In this document: positions 1 to 9,842 of the stretch, one piece after another
How the letters are laid out: each line of letters opens with the position of its first letter
Position numbering within the stretch: the stretch's first letter is position 1
Assembly (NCBI RefSeq): GCF_900114605.1
Contig: NZ_FOTP01000001.1
Coordinates: forward strand, 1,178,001 to 1,242,000
DNA length: 64,000 nt
Direction: 5' to 3'
DNA from: Bradyrhizobium sp. NFR13
Lineage (GTDB): Bacteria > Pseudomonadota > Alphaproteobacteria > Rhizobiales > Xanthobacteraceae
The notes under the pieces: generated by a model
Told to the model about the DNA's origin: nothing
Databases searched by the model: none
What the model saw: the letters and a program-made list of their open reading frames with translations, nothing else
Program-made: the position numbers and the translations under genes

Positions 1-116
1 GGCGGCGGCTCGATATGTTTGCCATCTTCGCCGACGACGCCGACGATCGACCCCTTCACATCAGACGCGTCGGATGCAGGTGCGGGCTTGGATTCATTAA
101 CGGACTGCTTGTTCAT
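1..116 (-). CDS. hypothetical protein, 5' part only
   Basis: An open frame starts with ATG at 116 and runs off the left edge of the window. It gives 38 codons without a stop: a polar, Ser/Ala/Pro-rich N-terminus followed by a segment beginning VKGSIVGVVGEDGK. It lies about 50 bases downstream of the histidine kinase on the same strand and could be co-transcribed with it. No Shine-Dalgarno sequence is obvious, and too little is present to name a family. The long frame on the opposite strand is taken to be a shadow of the kinase. Confidence 0.4.
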   Translation of the reverse strand, partial: MNKQSVNESKPAPASDASDVKGSIVGVVGEDGKHIEPP

Positions 117-167
117 GGCGCGATAACGCCAAGGAAATCAGAAGGTTCCCTCAAGTTCCCGAGCGGC

Positions 168-2297
168 TCAGACGGCCTCGCGCCGGGCTTTGCGCCAGGT
201 ACCGGCCTTGCTGAGTACGCGCGACAACTGCTCGACCGAATAGGGCTTATGCAGCAGCTCGAACCCGAAGGTGCCGTTTTGCGCAAGGACATGGCTGTAG
301 CCGGAGGTCAGCACCACCGGCAGGTCCGGGTAAAGTTTTCGAATCTCCTGCGCCAGTTCGATGCCGGTCATTCCCGGCATCACCACATCGGAGAATACTA
401 CGTCGTAGTACGTCGCGTGGCGGGCGAGTTCGGCGAGCGCTTCCTGAGCGTTCGGCCGCAGCACCGTGGTGTAGCCAAGCTCGCGCAACGCATCGGTGGC
501 AAAGGTGCCGACGTCGCGATTGTCTTCTACCACCAGCACGGACATGCCGTGACCATCGACGACGGGCGCTTCGCTCGCCGACAGCGCCGGCGCGATGCTG
601 TCGCCGGAGACACGCGGCAGATAGAGGGTGAAAGTGCTGCCCTTGCCGACTTCGCTGGCGACCACGACCTCGCCGCCGGATTGCTTGGCAAAGCCGAACA
701 CCTGCGAAAGTCCGAGGCCAGTGCCCTGCCCGACTTCCTTGGTCGTATAGAATGGCTCGAAGATGCGCTCGAACTGATCGGCGGGGATGCCGGCGCCGGT
801 GTCGGATACGGAGACCGCCACATAGCCGTCAGACCTCAGGGCGAGCGCAACAGGGATTTGCTCCGCCGCGCTGACAGCGATCGTCAGCCGTCCCTCGCCC
901 GCCATTGCATCACGCGCATTGACCGCGATATTGATCAACGCGGTTTCAAACTGACCGATATCGGCATGCACGAACAACGCTTCATCGGGCACGTGGGTCA
1001 TAATTTCGATGGGCGCCCCTGTCAGCGTACCGATAATCTCGCTCACGGAATGCACGCATTGGCCAACGTCGAACACTTCTGGCTTCAGCGTCTGACGCCG
1101 CGCAAAAGCCAGCAATTGCGCCGTCAGCTTGGCGGCGCGATTCACTGTTTCGGAGATCGCTGCAATGTAGCGGGCACGACGATCAAGCGAGAGATCGGGC
1201 CGTTGCAGCAGATCGACCGACGAGCGGATCACGGTGAGGAGATTGTTGAAGTCATGCGCGACGCCGCCAGTCAACTGGCCGAGTGCTTCGAGCCGCTGAC
1301 CATGTTTCAATGCCTCCTCGGCCTCGCGTCGCTTCATCGCTTCGAAATTAAGCCGGCGGGTGCGACGGATCGCGAATGCCAGTAGCAGGAACAGTAATGC
1401 CGTCGCAGGAACGCCGAAGATCAGATGATAGCTGATGGTGCGCAGCCAGCGCGCACGGATCGCTGACGTTTCAAGACCTGCCGCGACATAAACCGGATAG
1501 CCGGCGAGCTGCTGATAGCCGATACGGCGCTCAATATTGTCGCCGGGCGAGACAAGCGTGACCAGTCCTCCAGCAGGATGGGCCGAGAGGGTGCGGCCCA
1601 CGGGCCCCTTGGGATCGAGTCGCACCTCACGGTCGAGATGCGGATAACGTGCCAGGATCGAACCGTCGGTGAGACCAAGCGCAAAGAAGCTTCCGGCATC
1701 GTGGCCGATGCGCGCATAGAAACGATCGAAATATTCCGGAAAGACCGAGGCCTGCACCACACCGGTAAAGCTACCATCGGCCGAGCCCCGCCTGCGGCTC
1801 ACCCCAAAGAACGACGCGCCCTGATAGGGCGGGCGCGGCAACAATGATTGACCAATGAACGTGCCGGCATCACCTGCGATATGGGCCCTGTAGTAATCGC
1901 GATCAGAGAAATCGAGATCCGGCAGCGCCAGATCCAGGCTGTTGACCAGCGCGCGACCTTTATTGTCGAACACCCAGACCGACTTCAACTGCGGCAGCGC
2001 ATCGGTAACCTGCTTCAACCGACCCGCCATCTGGCCCGATTGCGAACGCAGCTCGTCGTCGGATTTACCGCGCACAATCTCGTTCATTTCGGACAGGCTG
2101 CGATCGATGGTCTCGAACACTTTCAACGCGTGTTCGTGCGCTACATCGAGCGCACGCTCAATCTCGCGGTCGGCGATCTCGCGCGTCGACACCCATGACG
2201 TCGTCGCTGCGAACAGAAACAGTGCAAGCGGAAGGGCCAGCGAAGCGGCCATCATCCATTGCAGCGTTCTCAACGAATTTTGGTGTTCTGTCTTCAA
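168..2297 (-). CDS. hybrid sensor histidine kinase with receiver domain
   Basis: Membrane-bound hybrid two-component kinase of 709 aa. A membrane segment near residues 14-36 is followed by a periplasmic region to about 285 of the type found in extracellular CACHE sensors, then a second membrane segment (about 290-310). The H-box GGVAHDFNNLL puts the phosphorylated His at 348. The ATPase domain shows the N-box around N460, DTGAGIP near 499 and GTGLGLS near 526. A C-terminal receiver domain (about 585-700) has acidic residues at 591-592, probable phospho-acceptor D637 and K684. No DNA-binding output domain or partner regulator is adjacent, so the target is unknown. The first codon would be TTG, with AAGGAG somewhat far upstream; an internal ATG at 2255 is the alternative. 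The ligand cannot be predicted. Confidence 0.9.
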   Translation of the reverse strand: MKTEHQNSLRTLQWMMAASLALPLALFLFAATTSWVSTREIADREIERALDVAHEHALKVFETIDRSLSEMNEIVRGKSDDELRSQSGQMAGRLKQVTDALPQLKSVWVFDNKGRALVNSLDLALPDLDFSDRDYYRAHIAGDAGTFIGQSLLPRPPYQGASFFGVSRRRGSADGSFTGVVQASVFPEYFDRFYARIGHDAGSFFALGLTDGSILARYPHLDREVRLDPKGPVGRTLSAHPAGGLVTLVSPGDNIERRIGYQQLAGYPVYVAAGLETSAIRARWLRTISYHLIFGVPATALLFLLLAFAIRRTRRLNFEAMKRREAEEALKHGQRLEALGQLTGGVAHDFNNLLTVIRSSVDLLQRPDLSLDRRARYIAAISETVNRAAKLTAQLLAFARRQTLKPEVFDVGQCVHSVSEIIGTLTGAPIEIMTHVPDEALFVHADIGQFETALINIAVNARDAMAGEGRLTIAVSAAEQIPVALALRSDGYVAVSVSDTGAGIPADQFERIFEPFYTTKEVGQGTGLGLSQVFGFAKQSGGEVVVASEVGKGSTFTLYLPRVSGDSIAPALSASEAPVVDGHGMSVLVVEDNRDVGTFATDALRELGYTTVLRPNAQEALAELARHATYYDVVFSDVVMPGMTGIELAQEIRKLYPDLPVVLTSGYSHVLAQNGTFGFELLHKPYSVEQLSRVLSKAGTWRKARREAV

Positions 2298-2361
2298 AGC
2301 ACCTGCCCGACTCCTTACAGTCTAACGCAAGGGCGGTGTCTCACCAACCGCTTCGCGAGCA

Positions 2362-2390
2362 GGAACCCGGCCCTGGCCGGGCCGGGTCCT
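2362..2390. terminator. GC-rich hairpin after the ABC operon
   Basis: The inverted repeat ACCCGGCCC/GGGCCGGGT (arms 2365-2373 and 2379-2387) lies just past the stop of the ABC permease gene and upstream of the kinase gene. There is no T-tract, so intrinsic termination is uncertain. It may instead be a REP-like palindrome. Confidence 0.4.
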
Positions 2391-2396
2391 ACCGCC

Positions 2397-3170
2397 CTAG
2401 CCGGCTGCGCTCATCTGTGACCGGAACGCCCATTTAGTGAAATGCTGCTCGATCCCCGCGAAGACGGCGTACATGAGCACGCCTTCGAAGGCGAGCAGCA
2501 GCAAGGCGGCGTAGACATTCGCCATGCGGAAGCTGGCGCCCTCCAGCGCGATCAGATAGCCGAGCCCGGCATTAGCGCCGAGTGTCTCCGACACCACGGT
2601 GCCGACGAAAGCCAGCGTGATGGCAATCTTCAGCGAACCGAAGAAATATGGCAGCGCACGCGGAATGCCGACCTTGAGCATGATGTCGAGCTTGCCGGCG
2701 CCGAGGGCCCGCAACACGTCCTCGAGTTCCGGCTCGGTGGTCGCCAGACCCGTGGCGATATTGACCACGATCGGGAAGAACGAAATCAGGAAGGCGGTGA
2801 CGATTGCCGGCACTTCGCCGATGCCGAACCACAGGATCAAGAGCGGGACGATGGCGACCTTCGGGATGGTGTTGAAGCCGATCATCACCGGATAGAGACC
2901 GCGATAGATGGCACGCGACCAGCCGACGACGAGCCCGAGGATGATGCCGAAGCCGACGGCCAGGGCAAATCCGACCATGGTCACCCAGAGCGTGACCCAG
3001 GAATGATAGAGAAACACGCGCCAGAGCTTGAACATCGCCGCAAAGGCAGCCGACGGCGGCTGCAGCACCGACGTGTTGATCTTGAAGACGATGCAGGCCA
3101 GCTCCCAGATCAGGAAGATGGCAATGGTGAAGAGCCAGGGCGAAAGCTTTTCGAGAGTCCGCGGGTTCAT
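2397..3170 (-). CDS. ABC transporter permease, NitT/TauT (SsuC) type
   Basis: Inner-membrane permease of 257 aa. It has about six hydrophobic segments and the cytoplasmic coupling loop typical of binding-protein-dependent permeases (region around EPELEDVLRALGAGKLD). Family resemblance is to importers of nitrate, taurine, alkanesulfonates or thiamine precursors (SsuC/TauC). Its ATG overlaps the stop of the ATPase gene in an ATGA arrangement, so the two are translationally coupled. The gene order is binding protein, ATPase, permease. The substrate cannot be read from the sequence. Confidence 0.9.
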   Translation of the reverse strand: MNPRTLEKLSPWLFTIAIFLIWELACIVFKINTSVLQPPSAAFAAMFKLWRVFLYHSWVTLWVTMVGFALAVGFGIILGLVVGWSRAIYRGLYPVMIGFNTIPKVAIVPLLILWFGIGEVPAIVTAFLISFFPIVVNIATGLATTEPELEDVLRALGAGKLDIMLKVGIPRALPYFFGSLKIAITLAFVGTVVSETLGANAGLGYLIALEGASFRMANVYAALLLLAFEGVLMYAVFAGIEQHFTKWAFRSQMSAAG

Positions 3171-3955
3171 GACTGGCGCACCTGTGCGATCTTCATGCGC
3201 AGCTCCATCACGATGTCGCCGAAATCCTTTTCATAGGTGACCTGCAGATCACGCGGGCGCGGAAAATCTACCGACTTGATCTGGACGATGTGACCGGGGC
3301 GCGCGCTCATGACGTAGATATTATCGGCCAGGAACGCCGCCTCACGCAGATCGTGCGTCACCAGAATCACCGTGAAGCCGAGCCGCTGCCAGAGATCGCG
3401 CAGCACGCACCACAGTTCTTCGCGCGTGAACGCGTCGAGAGCCGCGAAAGGTTCATCCAGCATCAGCAGCGCCGGCTCGTGGATCAGCGAACGGCACAGC
3501 GAGACACGCTGCTGCATGCCGCCGGACAATTCCCAGGGATAGCGGTCGCCGAAGCCGGCGAGACCGACCGTGGCCAGAAGCTGCTCGGCCTTGGCGCGGA
3601 ACTCCACTTTCTTGGAACGAAACTGCGAGCGATGCGGCTCAACGATTTCGAGCGGCAGCAAGACGTTGTCGATCACCTTACGCCACGGCAGCATATTGGC
3701 GTTCTGGAACGCCATGCCGGCCATCTTGACCGGTCCCGTCACCTGTTTGCCGTCGATGGCGATAGTGCCGGCCGTTGGCTTGTGCAGGCCCGTGACGAGC
3801 CGCATCAAGGTGGACTTGCCGCAGCCGGAGGGGCCGACCACCGCGGCGAATTCGCCGCGCTGGACTTTGAGCGTCGCATCCTGAAGCGCGACAATGTCAC
3901 CCGACGCGCCACGGTATTTCAGCGTGACGCCGTCGATATCTACGAACGCTTCCAT
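3167..3955 (-). CDS. ABC transporter ATP-binding protein, NitT/TauT type
   Basis: Cytoplasmic ATPase of 262 aa that powers the adjacent permease. The Walker A loop GPSGCGKST is at 41-49, the Q-loop lies near AFQNANML (82-89), the signature LSGGMQQR is at 143-150, Walker B LLMLDEP at 163-169 and the switch His in VTHD further on. All catalytic elements are intact. It is most like SsuB/TauB ATPases. The gene starts 30 bases downstream of the binding-protein gene and overlaps the permease gene by four bases, so it is the middle gene of the operon. Confidence 0.93.
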   Translation of the reverse strand: MEAFVDIDGVTLKYRGASGDIVALQDATLKVQRGEFAAVVGPSGCGKSTLMRLVTGLHKPTAGTIAIDGKQVTGPVKMAGMAFQNANMLPWRKVIDNVLLPLEIVEPHRSQFRSKKVEFRAKAEQLLATVGLAGFGDRYPWELSGGMQQRVSLCRSLIHEPALLMLDEPFAALDAFTREELWCVLRDLWQRLGFTVILVTHDLREAAFLADNIYVMSARPGHIVQIKSVDFPRPRDLQVTYEKDFGDIVMELRMKIAQVRQS

Positions 3956-3985
3956 GCGCGACGACCTGGCCTTCTGTCGTGGCGC

Positions 3986-5002
3986 TTAGAACTTACGCGC
4001 GTCTGCTGGGGGCAGATATTCCGAGGTGAACAAATCCCCTGCCTTCGGCTTCGGATTCTTGAACTCGTAGGTCACAGCGATCTGATCGATGGCATCGGTC
4101 ATACGCTTCTCATCGATGCCGCCAACGCCATTGGCCTTCACCCACGGCGTCACGAAATTATCCTTCAGCGACATCTTGAGACGGGCGAGTTCGATCTTCT
4201 CGTCGGCGGTCTCGTTGCGCTTCATCACCGACTTGATGGCCGTATCAGGGTCTTTGATGGTGTCGATGATGCCCTTGACGGTCGCGCGCACGAAGCCGGC
4301 GACCACCTTCGGATTGGCCTTGGCGAATTCCGGGTTCACCATGATGGCATTGCCATAGAGCACGATGCCATAGTCCGACATCAGCATCACCTTGATGTCC
4401 TTCTCGGCAATGCCCTTGGACATCAGGTTGAAGTAGGACGAGAACGAGAAACCGGTGATCGCATCGACCTTGCCGTCCGCGAGCATCGGCTCGCGCACCG
4501 GAAAGCCGACATTTTCGATCTTCACCTTGCTGTCGTCGATCTTGTTCTCTTTGACGAAGGCCTTCCACTGGGCAAAGGCGCCGTCCGGTGCCGGTGCGCC
4601 GAGGATCTTGCCTTCGAGGTCCTTCGGTCCATTGATGCCGGACTTCGCGATACTGACAATGGAGAAGGGCGGCTTGTCATAGACCATCAGGACGCCCTTG
4701 ACGTCCTTGTCCGGGTTCTGGTCGCGGAAGCGCGCCAGCGAATTGATGTCGAAGAAACCGATCGGATAGGTGCCCGCCGCGACCCGTGCGATGCCGGCGA
4801 CCGAGCCCGGGCCGGAGTCGATGGTCACATTGAGGCCTTCGGCCTTGTAGTAACCCTTGTCGAGCGCAACAAAATAGGGAGCCGACGGGCCTTCGAATTT
4901 CCAGTCGAGCGCAAATTTGACATCGGTGTCGGCGCTCGCGGACATCGCAGATGCCAGCAATGCCGCACCCGCCACCACGCTCAAACCCAGCTGACGAAAC
5001 AT
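3986..5002 (-). CDS. ABC transporter substrate-binding protein, NMT1/THI5-like
   Basis: Periplasmic solute-binding protein of 338 aa. The start is placed at the ATG at 5002 rather than an in-frame codon 18 bases upstream. AGGGAG lies just upstream of it, and the protein then begins with a clean signal peptide (MFRQLGLSVVAGAALLASA, cut after SASA). The mature part shows the NMT1-like pattern: FALDWKFEG, GYYKAEGLNV, and a later PAPDGAFAQWKAF. Relatives bind sulfonates, nitrate, pyrimidines or thiamine precursors. It is the first gene of the three-gene importer; the substrate is not predictable. Confidence 0.9.
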   Translation of the reverse strand: MFRQLGLSVVAGAALLASAMSASADTDVKFALDWKFEGPSAPYFVALDKGYYKAEGLNVTIDSGPGSVAGIARVAAGTYPIGFFDINSLARFRDQNPDKDVKGVLMVYDKPPFSIVSIAKSGINGPKDLEGKILGAPAPDGAFAQWKAFVKENKIDDSKVKIENVGFPVREPMLADGKVDAITGFSFSSYFNLMSKGIAEKDIKVMLMSDYGIVLYGNAIMVNPEFAKANPKVVAGFVRATVKGIIDTIKDPDTAIKSVMKRNETADEKIELARLKMSLKDNFVTPWVKANGVGGIDEKRMTDAIDQIAVTYEFKNPKPKAGDLFTSEYLPPADARKF

Positions 5003-5138
5003 GTAAAACTCCCTGATCAAATATCAGGCACAGGCTAGCACAGCCCGTGCCAACCTTGGCGAGTCCCCATTTCAACGAGAAATGGTGCAGCATCCCGACA
5101 GATCGGGATCCGGGGAGGCAATCTGATTAAACCATGGG

Positions 5139-5175
5139 CAAAAAAGAACACCGGCCTGCTTGCGCAAACCGGTGT
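5139..5175 (-). terminator. intrinsic terminator of the sdh operon
   Basis: Reading the minus strand downstream of sdhB, the stem ACACCGG/CCGGTGT (arms at 5169-5175 and 5148-5154) is followed by TCTTTTTTG. The internal palindrome TTGCGCAA fills the loop. Placement and the T-tract support Rho-independent termination of sdhCDAB transcripts. Confidence 0.8.
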
Positions 5176-5205
5176 CCTGATCGGCAAATCCGGAACTGTG
5201 AAACG

Positions 5206-5988
5206 TCAGACCTGACGTTCAACCATCTTCATCTTCAGCTCGGCGATGGCTTCGGAGGGGTTGAGACCCTTCGGGCACGCCTTGGCGCAGTTCATGATGG
5301 TGTGGCAGCGATAGAGCCGGAACGGATCTTCGAGATTGTCGAGACGCTCGCCGGTGGCTTCGTCGCGCGAATCCTTGACCCAGCGGGTAGCCTGAAGGAG
5401 CGCAGCCGGTCCGAGGAAGCGGTCGCTGTTCCACCAGTAGCTCGGGCACGAGGTCGAGCAGCAGGCGCACAGGATGCACTCGTAGAGACCGTCGAGCTTT
5501 TCACGGTCCGAGTGGCTCTGCTTCCATTCCTTCTGCGGAGTCGGCGTGGTGGTCTTCAGCCACGGCTCGATCGACGCATACTGGGCGTAGAAGTTGGTGA
5601 GATCCGGCACCAGGTCCTTCACGACAGGCTGATGCGGCAGCGGATTGACCTTGATGGCGCCGTCGTCGACTTCGTCCATCGCGCGGGTGCAGGCCAGCGT
5701 GTTCTGGCCATCGATGTTCATGGCGCAGGAGCCGCAGACGCCCTCACGGCAGGAGCGGCGGAAGGTCAGCGTCGGATCGATGTTGTTCTTGATCCAGATC
5801 AGACCATCGAGAACCATCGGACCGCAGTCGTTGGTGTCGATGTGATAGGTATCGACCGACGGGTTCTTGCCGTCATCCGGATTCCAGCGATAGACGCGGA
5901 ATTCGCGCGTCTGCGTGGCACCAGCCGGCTTCGGCCATTCCTTGCCGCCGGTGATCTTGGAATTCTTCGGAAGTGCGAACTCAGCCAT
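5206..5988 (-). CDS. sdhB: succinate dehydrogenase iron-sulfur subunit
   Basis: Electron-transfer subunit of complex II, 260 aa, at the cytoplasmic face of the membrane. It carries the three clusters in order: [2Fe-2S] Cys at 80, 85, 88 and 100 (CREGVCGSC); [4Fe-4S] Cys at 171, 174 and 177; and the remaining Cys at 181, 228, 234 and 238 ([14 protein letters not shown]), which complete the [3Fe-4S] and [4Fe-4S] sets. The length is normal for alphaproteobacterial SdhB. It is the last gene of sdhCDAB, 24 bases after sdhA, and is followed by a terminator. Confidence 0.97.
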   Translation of the reverse strand: MAEFALPKNSKITGGKEWPKPAGATQTREFRVYRWNPDDGKNPSVDTYHIDTNDCGPMVLDGLIWIKNNIDPTLTFRRSCREGVCGSCAMNIDGQNTLACTRAMDEVDDGAIKVNPLPHQPVVKDLVPDLTNFYAQYASIEPWLKTTTPTPQKEWKQSHSDREKLDGLYECILCACCSTSCPSYWWNSDRFLGPAALLQATRWVKDSRDEATGERLDNLEDPFRLYRCHTIMNCAKACPKGLNPSEAIAELKMKMVERQV

Positions 5989-6012
5989 TCTCTCAAGCCT
6001 TCGCTGTCATCA

Positions 6013-7851
6013 TTAGTACACGCGTGCTTTGGGCACGATGTACTGAACGTCGTTGGTCATCGTGTAGTCGTGCACCGGGCGATAATCGATGGAGGTCTTG
6101 CCGCCCTGATCGATCCACGCCAGCGTGTGCTTCATCCAGTTCTTGTCGTCGCGTTCCGAGAAATCCTCGCGCGCATGCGCGCCGCGGCTCTCGGTACGGT
6201 TCGCCGCCGAGTCCATGGTGACGATCGCCTGAACGATGAGGTTGTCGTATTCGAGGGTCTCGATGAGATCCGAATTCCACACCAGCGACCGGTCGGACAC
6301 GGCGATATCGCCGATGCCGCTATAGACCTTGTGGATCAGGGTCTTGCCCTCATCCAGCACTTCGCCGGTACGGAACACGGCGCAGTTGGTCTGCATCACG
6401 TGCTGCATGTTCTCGCGCATCTTCGCGGTCGGCGTGCCGCCCTTCGAATTGCGATAGTGATCGAGACGACCGAGCGCGCGGTCGGCCGAGTCCTTCGGCA
6501 GATCGGGCTGCTTCGCGTTCGGCGTCAGCTTCTCGGCGCAGCGCAGCGCGGCCGCACGGCCGAACACCACGAGATCGATCAGCGAGTTGGAGCCGAGACG
6601 GTTGGCGCCGTGGACCGAGACGCAGGCAGCTTCGCCCACAGCCATCAGGCCCTGCACCACCGCATTGTCGTCGCCGTCCTTCTTGGTGACGACTTCGCCG
6701 TGATAGTTCGTTGGGATGCCACCCATATTGTAGTGCACCGTCGGAACGATCGGGATCGGCTCCTTGGTGACATCGACGCCGGCGAAAATGCGCGCCGAGT
6801 CGGAGATGCCCGGCAGACGCTCTGCCAGCACCTTCGGATCGAGATGGTCGAGATGAAGGAAGATGTGATCCTTCTTCTTGCCGACGCCGCGGCCTTCGCG
6901 GATTTCGATGGTCATCGCGCGCGAAACGACGTCGCGCGAAGCGAGGTCCTTGGCCGACGGCGCGTAGCGCTCCATGAAGCGCTCGCCTTCCGAATTGACG
7001 AGATAACCGCCTTCGCCGCGTGCGCCTTCGGTGACGAGACAGCCCGAACCGTAGATGCCGGTCGGATGGAACTGAACGAATTCCATGTCCTGCAGCGGCA
7101 GACCGGCGCGCAGCGCCATAGCGCCGCCATCACCGGTGCAGGTATGCGCCGAGGTGCAGGAGGCATAGGCGCGACCATAGCCGCCGGTGGCGAGAATGAC
7201 GGTCTGCGCCTTGAAGCGGTGCAGCGTGCCGTCGTCGAGCTTGAGTGCAATGACGCCGCGGCAGACGTTCTGATCGTCCATGATCAGATCGATGGCGAAG
7301 TATTCGATGAAGAATTCGGCCGAGTGGCGCAGGGCCTGGCCGTACATCGTGTGCAGCATCGCGTGACCGGTGCGGTCGGCGGCGGCGCAGGTGCGCTGGG
7401 CCTGGCCCTTGCCGTAGTCCATGGTCATGCCGCCGAACGGGCGCTGATAGATCTTGCCGTCTTCGGTGCGCGAGAACGGCACGCCCCAGTGCTCGAGCTC
7501 GTAAACGGCGTCGGGCGCGTTGCGCACCATATATTCGATGGAGTCCTGATCGCCGAGCCAGTCCGACCCCTTCACGGTGTCGTACATGTGCCAGCGCCAG
7601 TTGTCCTCGTGCATATTGCCGAGTGAGGCGGAGATGCCACCCTGTGCTGCAACCGTGTGCGAGCGGGTCGGGAACACCTTGGTGATACAGGCGGTGCGCA
7701 AACCGGCTTCGCCGCAGCCAACCGTCGCGCGCAGGCCGGCGCCGCCGGCGCCGACGACAACGACGTCATAGGTGTGATCTTCGATAGGATAGGCGTGGCC
7801 GTTGGTGGCGGGGCCGCCAACGCCGTTCGCGCCAGTGCCGTTGACGGCCAT
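6013..7851 (-). CDS. sdhA: succinate dehydrogenase flavoprotein subunit
   Basis: Catalytic subunit of complex II, 612 aa. It oxidises succinate to fumarate and passes electrons to SdhB. The dinucleotide-binding motif GAGGAG is at 34-39. The signature [10 protein letters not shown] at 63-72 contains the His (65) that carries covalent FAD. Substrate-site residues are recognisable in HPTGIYGSG and TEGARGEGG. The N-terminal Gly/Asn-rich 20 residues are slightly longer than usual. It starts 3 bases after sdhD ends, so all four sdh genes form one tight operon. Confidence 0.97.
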   Translation of the reverse strand: MAVNGTGANGVGGPATNGHAYPIEDHTYDVVVVGAGGAGLRATVGCGEAGLRTACITKVFPTRSHTVAAQGGISASLGNMHEDNWRWHMYDTVKGSDWLGDQDSIEYMVRNAPDAVYELEHWGVPFSRTEDGKIYQRPFGGMTMDYGKGQAQRTCAAADRTGHAMLHTMYGQALRHSAEFFIEYFAIDLIMDDQNVCRGVIALKLDDGTLHRFKAQTVILATGGYGRAYASCTSAHTCTGDGGAMALRAGLPLQDMEFVQFHPTGIYGSGCLVTEGARGEGGYLVNSEGERFMERYAPSAKDLASRDVVSRAMTIEIREGRGVGKKKDHIFLHLDHLDPKVLAERLPGISDSARIFAGVDVTKEPIPIVPTVHYNMGGIPTNYHGEVVTKKDGDDNAVVQGLMAVGEAACVSVHGANRLGSNSLIDLVVFGRAAALRCAEKLTPNAKQPDLPKDSADRALGRLDHYRNSKGGTPTAKMRENMQHVMQTNCAVFRTGEVLDEGKTLIHKVYSGIGDIAVSDRSLVWNSDLIETLEYDNLIVQAIVTMDSAANRTESRGAHAREDFSERDDKNWMKHTLAWIDQGGKTSIDYRPVHDYTMTNDVQYIVPKARVY

Positions 7852-7854
7852 GCG

Positions 7855-8256
7855 CTACACTCCGGATGAAAGTTTAAGGATGGCGTAGATCGATGCCAGC
7901 GCCACGGCGGCAGAGAAGAAATTGTTGCCGATGATCGAGATCAACTTGATCTTCTCGTCATGGACATAGTCTTCGATCACAACCTGCATGCCGATCTTCA
8001 TGTGCCAGATGCTGGCAATAATGAAGAGCAGCATGACGATGGCGACAATAGGCGAACCAAGAACCTGCGCGACGCCGGCCTGGTTGCTTCTGAGAAGCGA
8101 CATCACAATGAAGATCACAGGAATCAGCAAAAGCAGCATCGCGACAGCTGTGAGGCGCTGACGCCAGAAGTCTGATGTGCCCGAATGCGAGGAGCCGAGA
8201 CCGCGAACACGACCGAGCGGCGTGCGTACCGACTTCGGGGAGTTGGAGCCGCTCAT
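7855..8256 (-). CDS. sdhD: succinate dehydrogenase membrane anchor
   Basis: Hydrophobic anchor of 133 aa with three membrane segments. The His in WHMKIGMQVVIEDYVHDE is the conserved heme b ligand region, and the DY downstream is typical of the quinone site. The start at 8256 is chosen because its ATG overlaps the sdhC stop in an ATGA arrangement. An open frame extending 28 codons further upstream lies inside sdhC and has no ribosome site. Confidence 0.93.
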   Translation of the reverse strand: MSGSNSPKSVRTPLGRVRGLGSSHSGTSDFWRQRLTAVAMLLLLIPVIFIVMSLLRSNQAGVAQVLGSPIVAIVMLLFIIASIWHMKIGMQVVIEDYVHDEKIKLISIIGNNFFSAAVALASIYAILKLSSGV

Positions 8257-8651
8257 CGTCCGCCTCCGATCGCGTATGCAATGATCCAGAGCAGGATGGT
8301 GATGCCGATGCCGCCGATCAGTGCGGCCCAAGTAAGCCATTCACGCTCGGATGGCTTGAAGCCGTAGCCGAGATCCCAGACCAGATGGCGGATGCCGCTC
8401 ATGGCATGATGGATCAGCGCCCATGTATAACCGAAGGCAATCAGGCGGCCCAGAATACTTCCGGTAAAGGCCTGCACATGGGCATAGGCGGCTGGCCCGG
8501 ATGCGGCGGCGATCAGCCACCAGACAAGAAGCAGAGTGCCGAAATACAAGGCGACGCCGGTAGCACGATGCACGATGGACAGCGCCATCGTCAGGGTCCA
8601 GCGGTACACTTGCAGATGCGGCGAAAGGGGTCGTTCGATCCGAGCGGTCAT
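8253..8651 (-). CDS. sdhC: succinate dehydrogenase cytochrome b556 subunit
   Basis: First gene of the sdh operon, 132 aa with three membrane helices. It shows the family signatures RPLSPHLQVYRW near the N-terminus, HRATG in helix 1 and HHAMSGIRHLVWD around the heme-binding helix. With SdhD it binds heme b and ubiquinone and anchors SdhAB. No Shine-Dalgarno sequence is evident ahead of the ATG. Confidence 0.95.
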   Translation of the reverse strand: MTARIERPLSPHLQVYRWTLTMALSIVHRATGVALYFGTLLLVWWLIAAASGPAAYAHVQAFTGSILGRLIAFGYTWALIHHAMSGIRHLVWDLGYGFKPSEREWLTWAALIGGIGITILLWIIAYAIGGGR

Positions 8652-8713
8652 TTAGCAACTTTGACAGGTTAATGGGCAGACGGTGCCCGATTGGGGATCG
8701 CGTAGAGCAATTC

Positions 8714-8742
8714 TATTTACGAACTCAAAACAACCAGTGCAA
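8714..8742 (-). promoter_or_regulatory. candidate promoter for sdhCDAB
   Basis: On the minus strand TTGCAC (8737-8742) and TAAATA (8714-8719) are separated by exactly 17 bases and lie about 60 bases ahead of sdhC. The -10 match is poor, so this is only a candidate. The 228-base gap to the next gene must also hold the promoter of the divergent TauE-like gene. Confidence 0.3.
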
Positions 8743-8879
8743 TCGCGAAATGACATACTCCGAACAATCGTTCAGAGCTTCAAATGAGCCTTGCATTTGC
8801 GGGTATTGACAGTTGCCAGGCTTGTTGCTGACAGCCTTGGTGAAGCGCGATTCATGAGAACTTCATGATGCGATAGCAA

Positions 8880-9746
8880 ATGGCAATCGGGGCGGGAATG
8901 ACCGGACTCAATGTAACCGAGATTGTCGAACTGGCGGCGCTTCTTATTGCCGTCGGCGCACTGGCCGGTTTCCTGGCAGGCGTCTTCGGAATAGGCGGGG
9001 GCGCCATCCTGGTTCCCGTATTTTACGAGTGTTTCCGCATCGCCGGAGTACCTCTGGAAGTGCGGATGCCGCTCTGTATCGGCACTTCGCTTGCCATTAT
9101 CATCCCGACCTCGATCCGGTCCTTCCGTGCCCATATGGCGCGCGGCGCCGTGGACATGGAGATTCTGCGGAAGTGGTGGTGGCCGATCCTGATCGGCGTC
9201 ATCATCGGCAGCGTCACAGCGCGTTATGCCCCGGAGCGGCTGTTCAAGATCGTTTTCGTGGCCGTCGCCTGGTCCGCAGCAGCACGGCTGCTGCTCGCGC
9301 GCGACGGCTGGAAACTCGGTAACGACCTGCCCGACGGCCCGCTGATGAAGATCTACGGCTTCTTCGTCGGTCTTCTCTCCACGCTGATGGGCATCGGCGG
9401 CGGATTGTTCTCCAACCTGCTGATGACCTTTTACGGCCGGCCTATCCATCAGGCGGTGGCGACATCCTCTGCCCTCGCAGTGCTGATCTCGATCCCCGGC
9501 GCCATCGGCTACATCTATGCCGGCTGGCCGGCCGCCGCGCGCTTTCCCGACGTCGCAGCGCTGCAGCTGCCGTTCGCTGTCGGTTATGTCTCACTGATCG
9601 GCGCGGTGCTGGTGATGCCGACCAGCCTGCTGGTGGCGCCGCTCGGCGTGAAGGCAGCGCATGCGATGTCGAAGCGCGCGCTGGAAATGGCGTTTGGAAT
9701 TTATCTATTCATCGTCGGCAGCCGGTTTGTCATCGCTCTAATATGA
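8880..9746 (+). CDS. TauE/SafE family sulfite/anion exporter
   Basis: Integral membrane protein of 288 aa with about eight hydrophobic helices. It has the two repeated glycine motifs of the TauE/SafE family: GVFGIGGGAILVPV near residue 35 and LMGIGGGLFSNLL near residue 170. Members export sulfite, sulfoacetate or related organic anions. It is divergent from sdhCDAB, with no sulfur-metabolism gene next to it. An internal ATG at 8898, preceded by GGGGCGGGA, is an alternative start that would remove six residues. The substrate is uncertain. Confidence 0.85.
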   Translation: MAIGAGMTGLNVTEIVELAALLIAVGALAGFLAGVFGIGGGAILVPVFYECFRIAGVPLEVRMPLCIGTSLAIIIPTSIRSFRAHMARGAVDMEILRKWWWPILIGVIIGSVTARYAPERLFKIVFVAVAWSAAARLLLARDGWKLGNDLPDGPLMKIYGFFVGLLSTLMGIGGGLFSNLLMTFYGRPIHQAVATSSALAVLISIPGAIGYIYAGWPAAARFPDVAALQLPFAVGYVSLIGAVLVMPTSLLVAPLGVKAAHAMSKRALEMAFGIYLFIVGSRFVIALI

Positions 9747-9842
9747 CCCCGTAGACCGGGGCGGCCGACGCCTATCGGCCGCCGTAATAGTATCCGGATC
9801 ACAACTTGCTATGGATGCCGTCAGACCACGCGACGGAACACG

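Noticed and set aside
3290-5038. Plus-strand open frame opposite the ABC transporter genes
   Set aside because: It spans two genes and their junction on the opposite strand, has no ribosome site, and the transporter motifs are complete.
5134-7626. Long plus-strand open frame opposite sdhB and sdhA
   Set aside because: It is antisense to two genes with complete catalytic motifs and has no ribosome site or recognisable domain. High GC codon bias produces such shadows.
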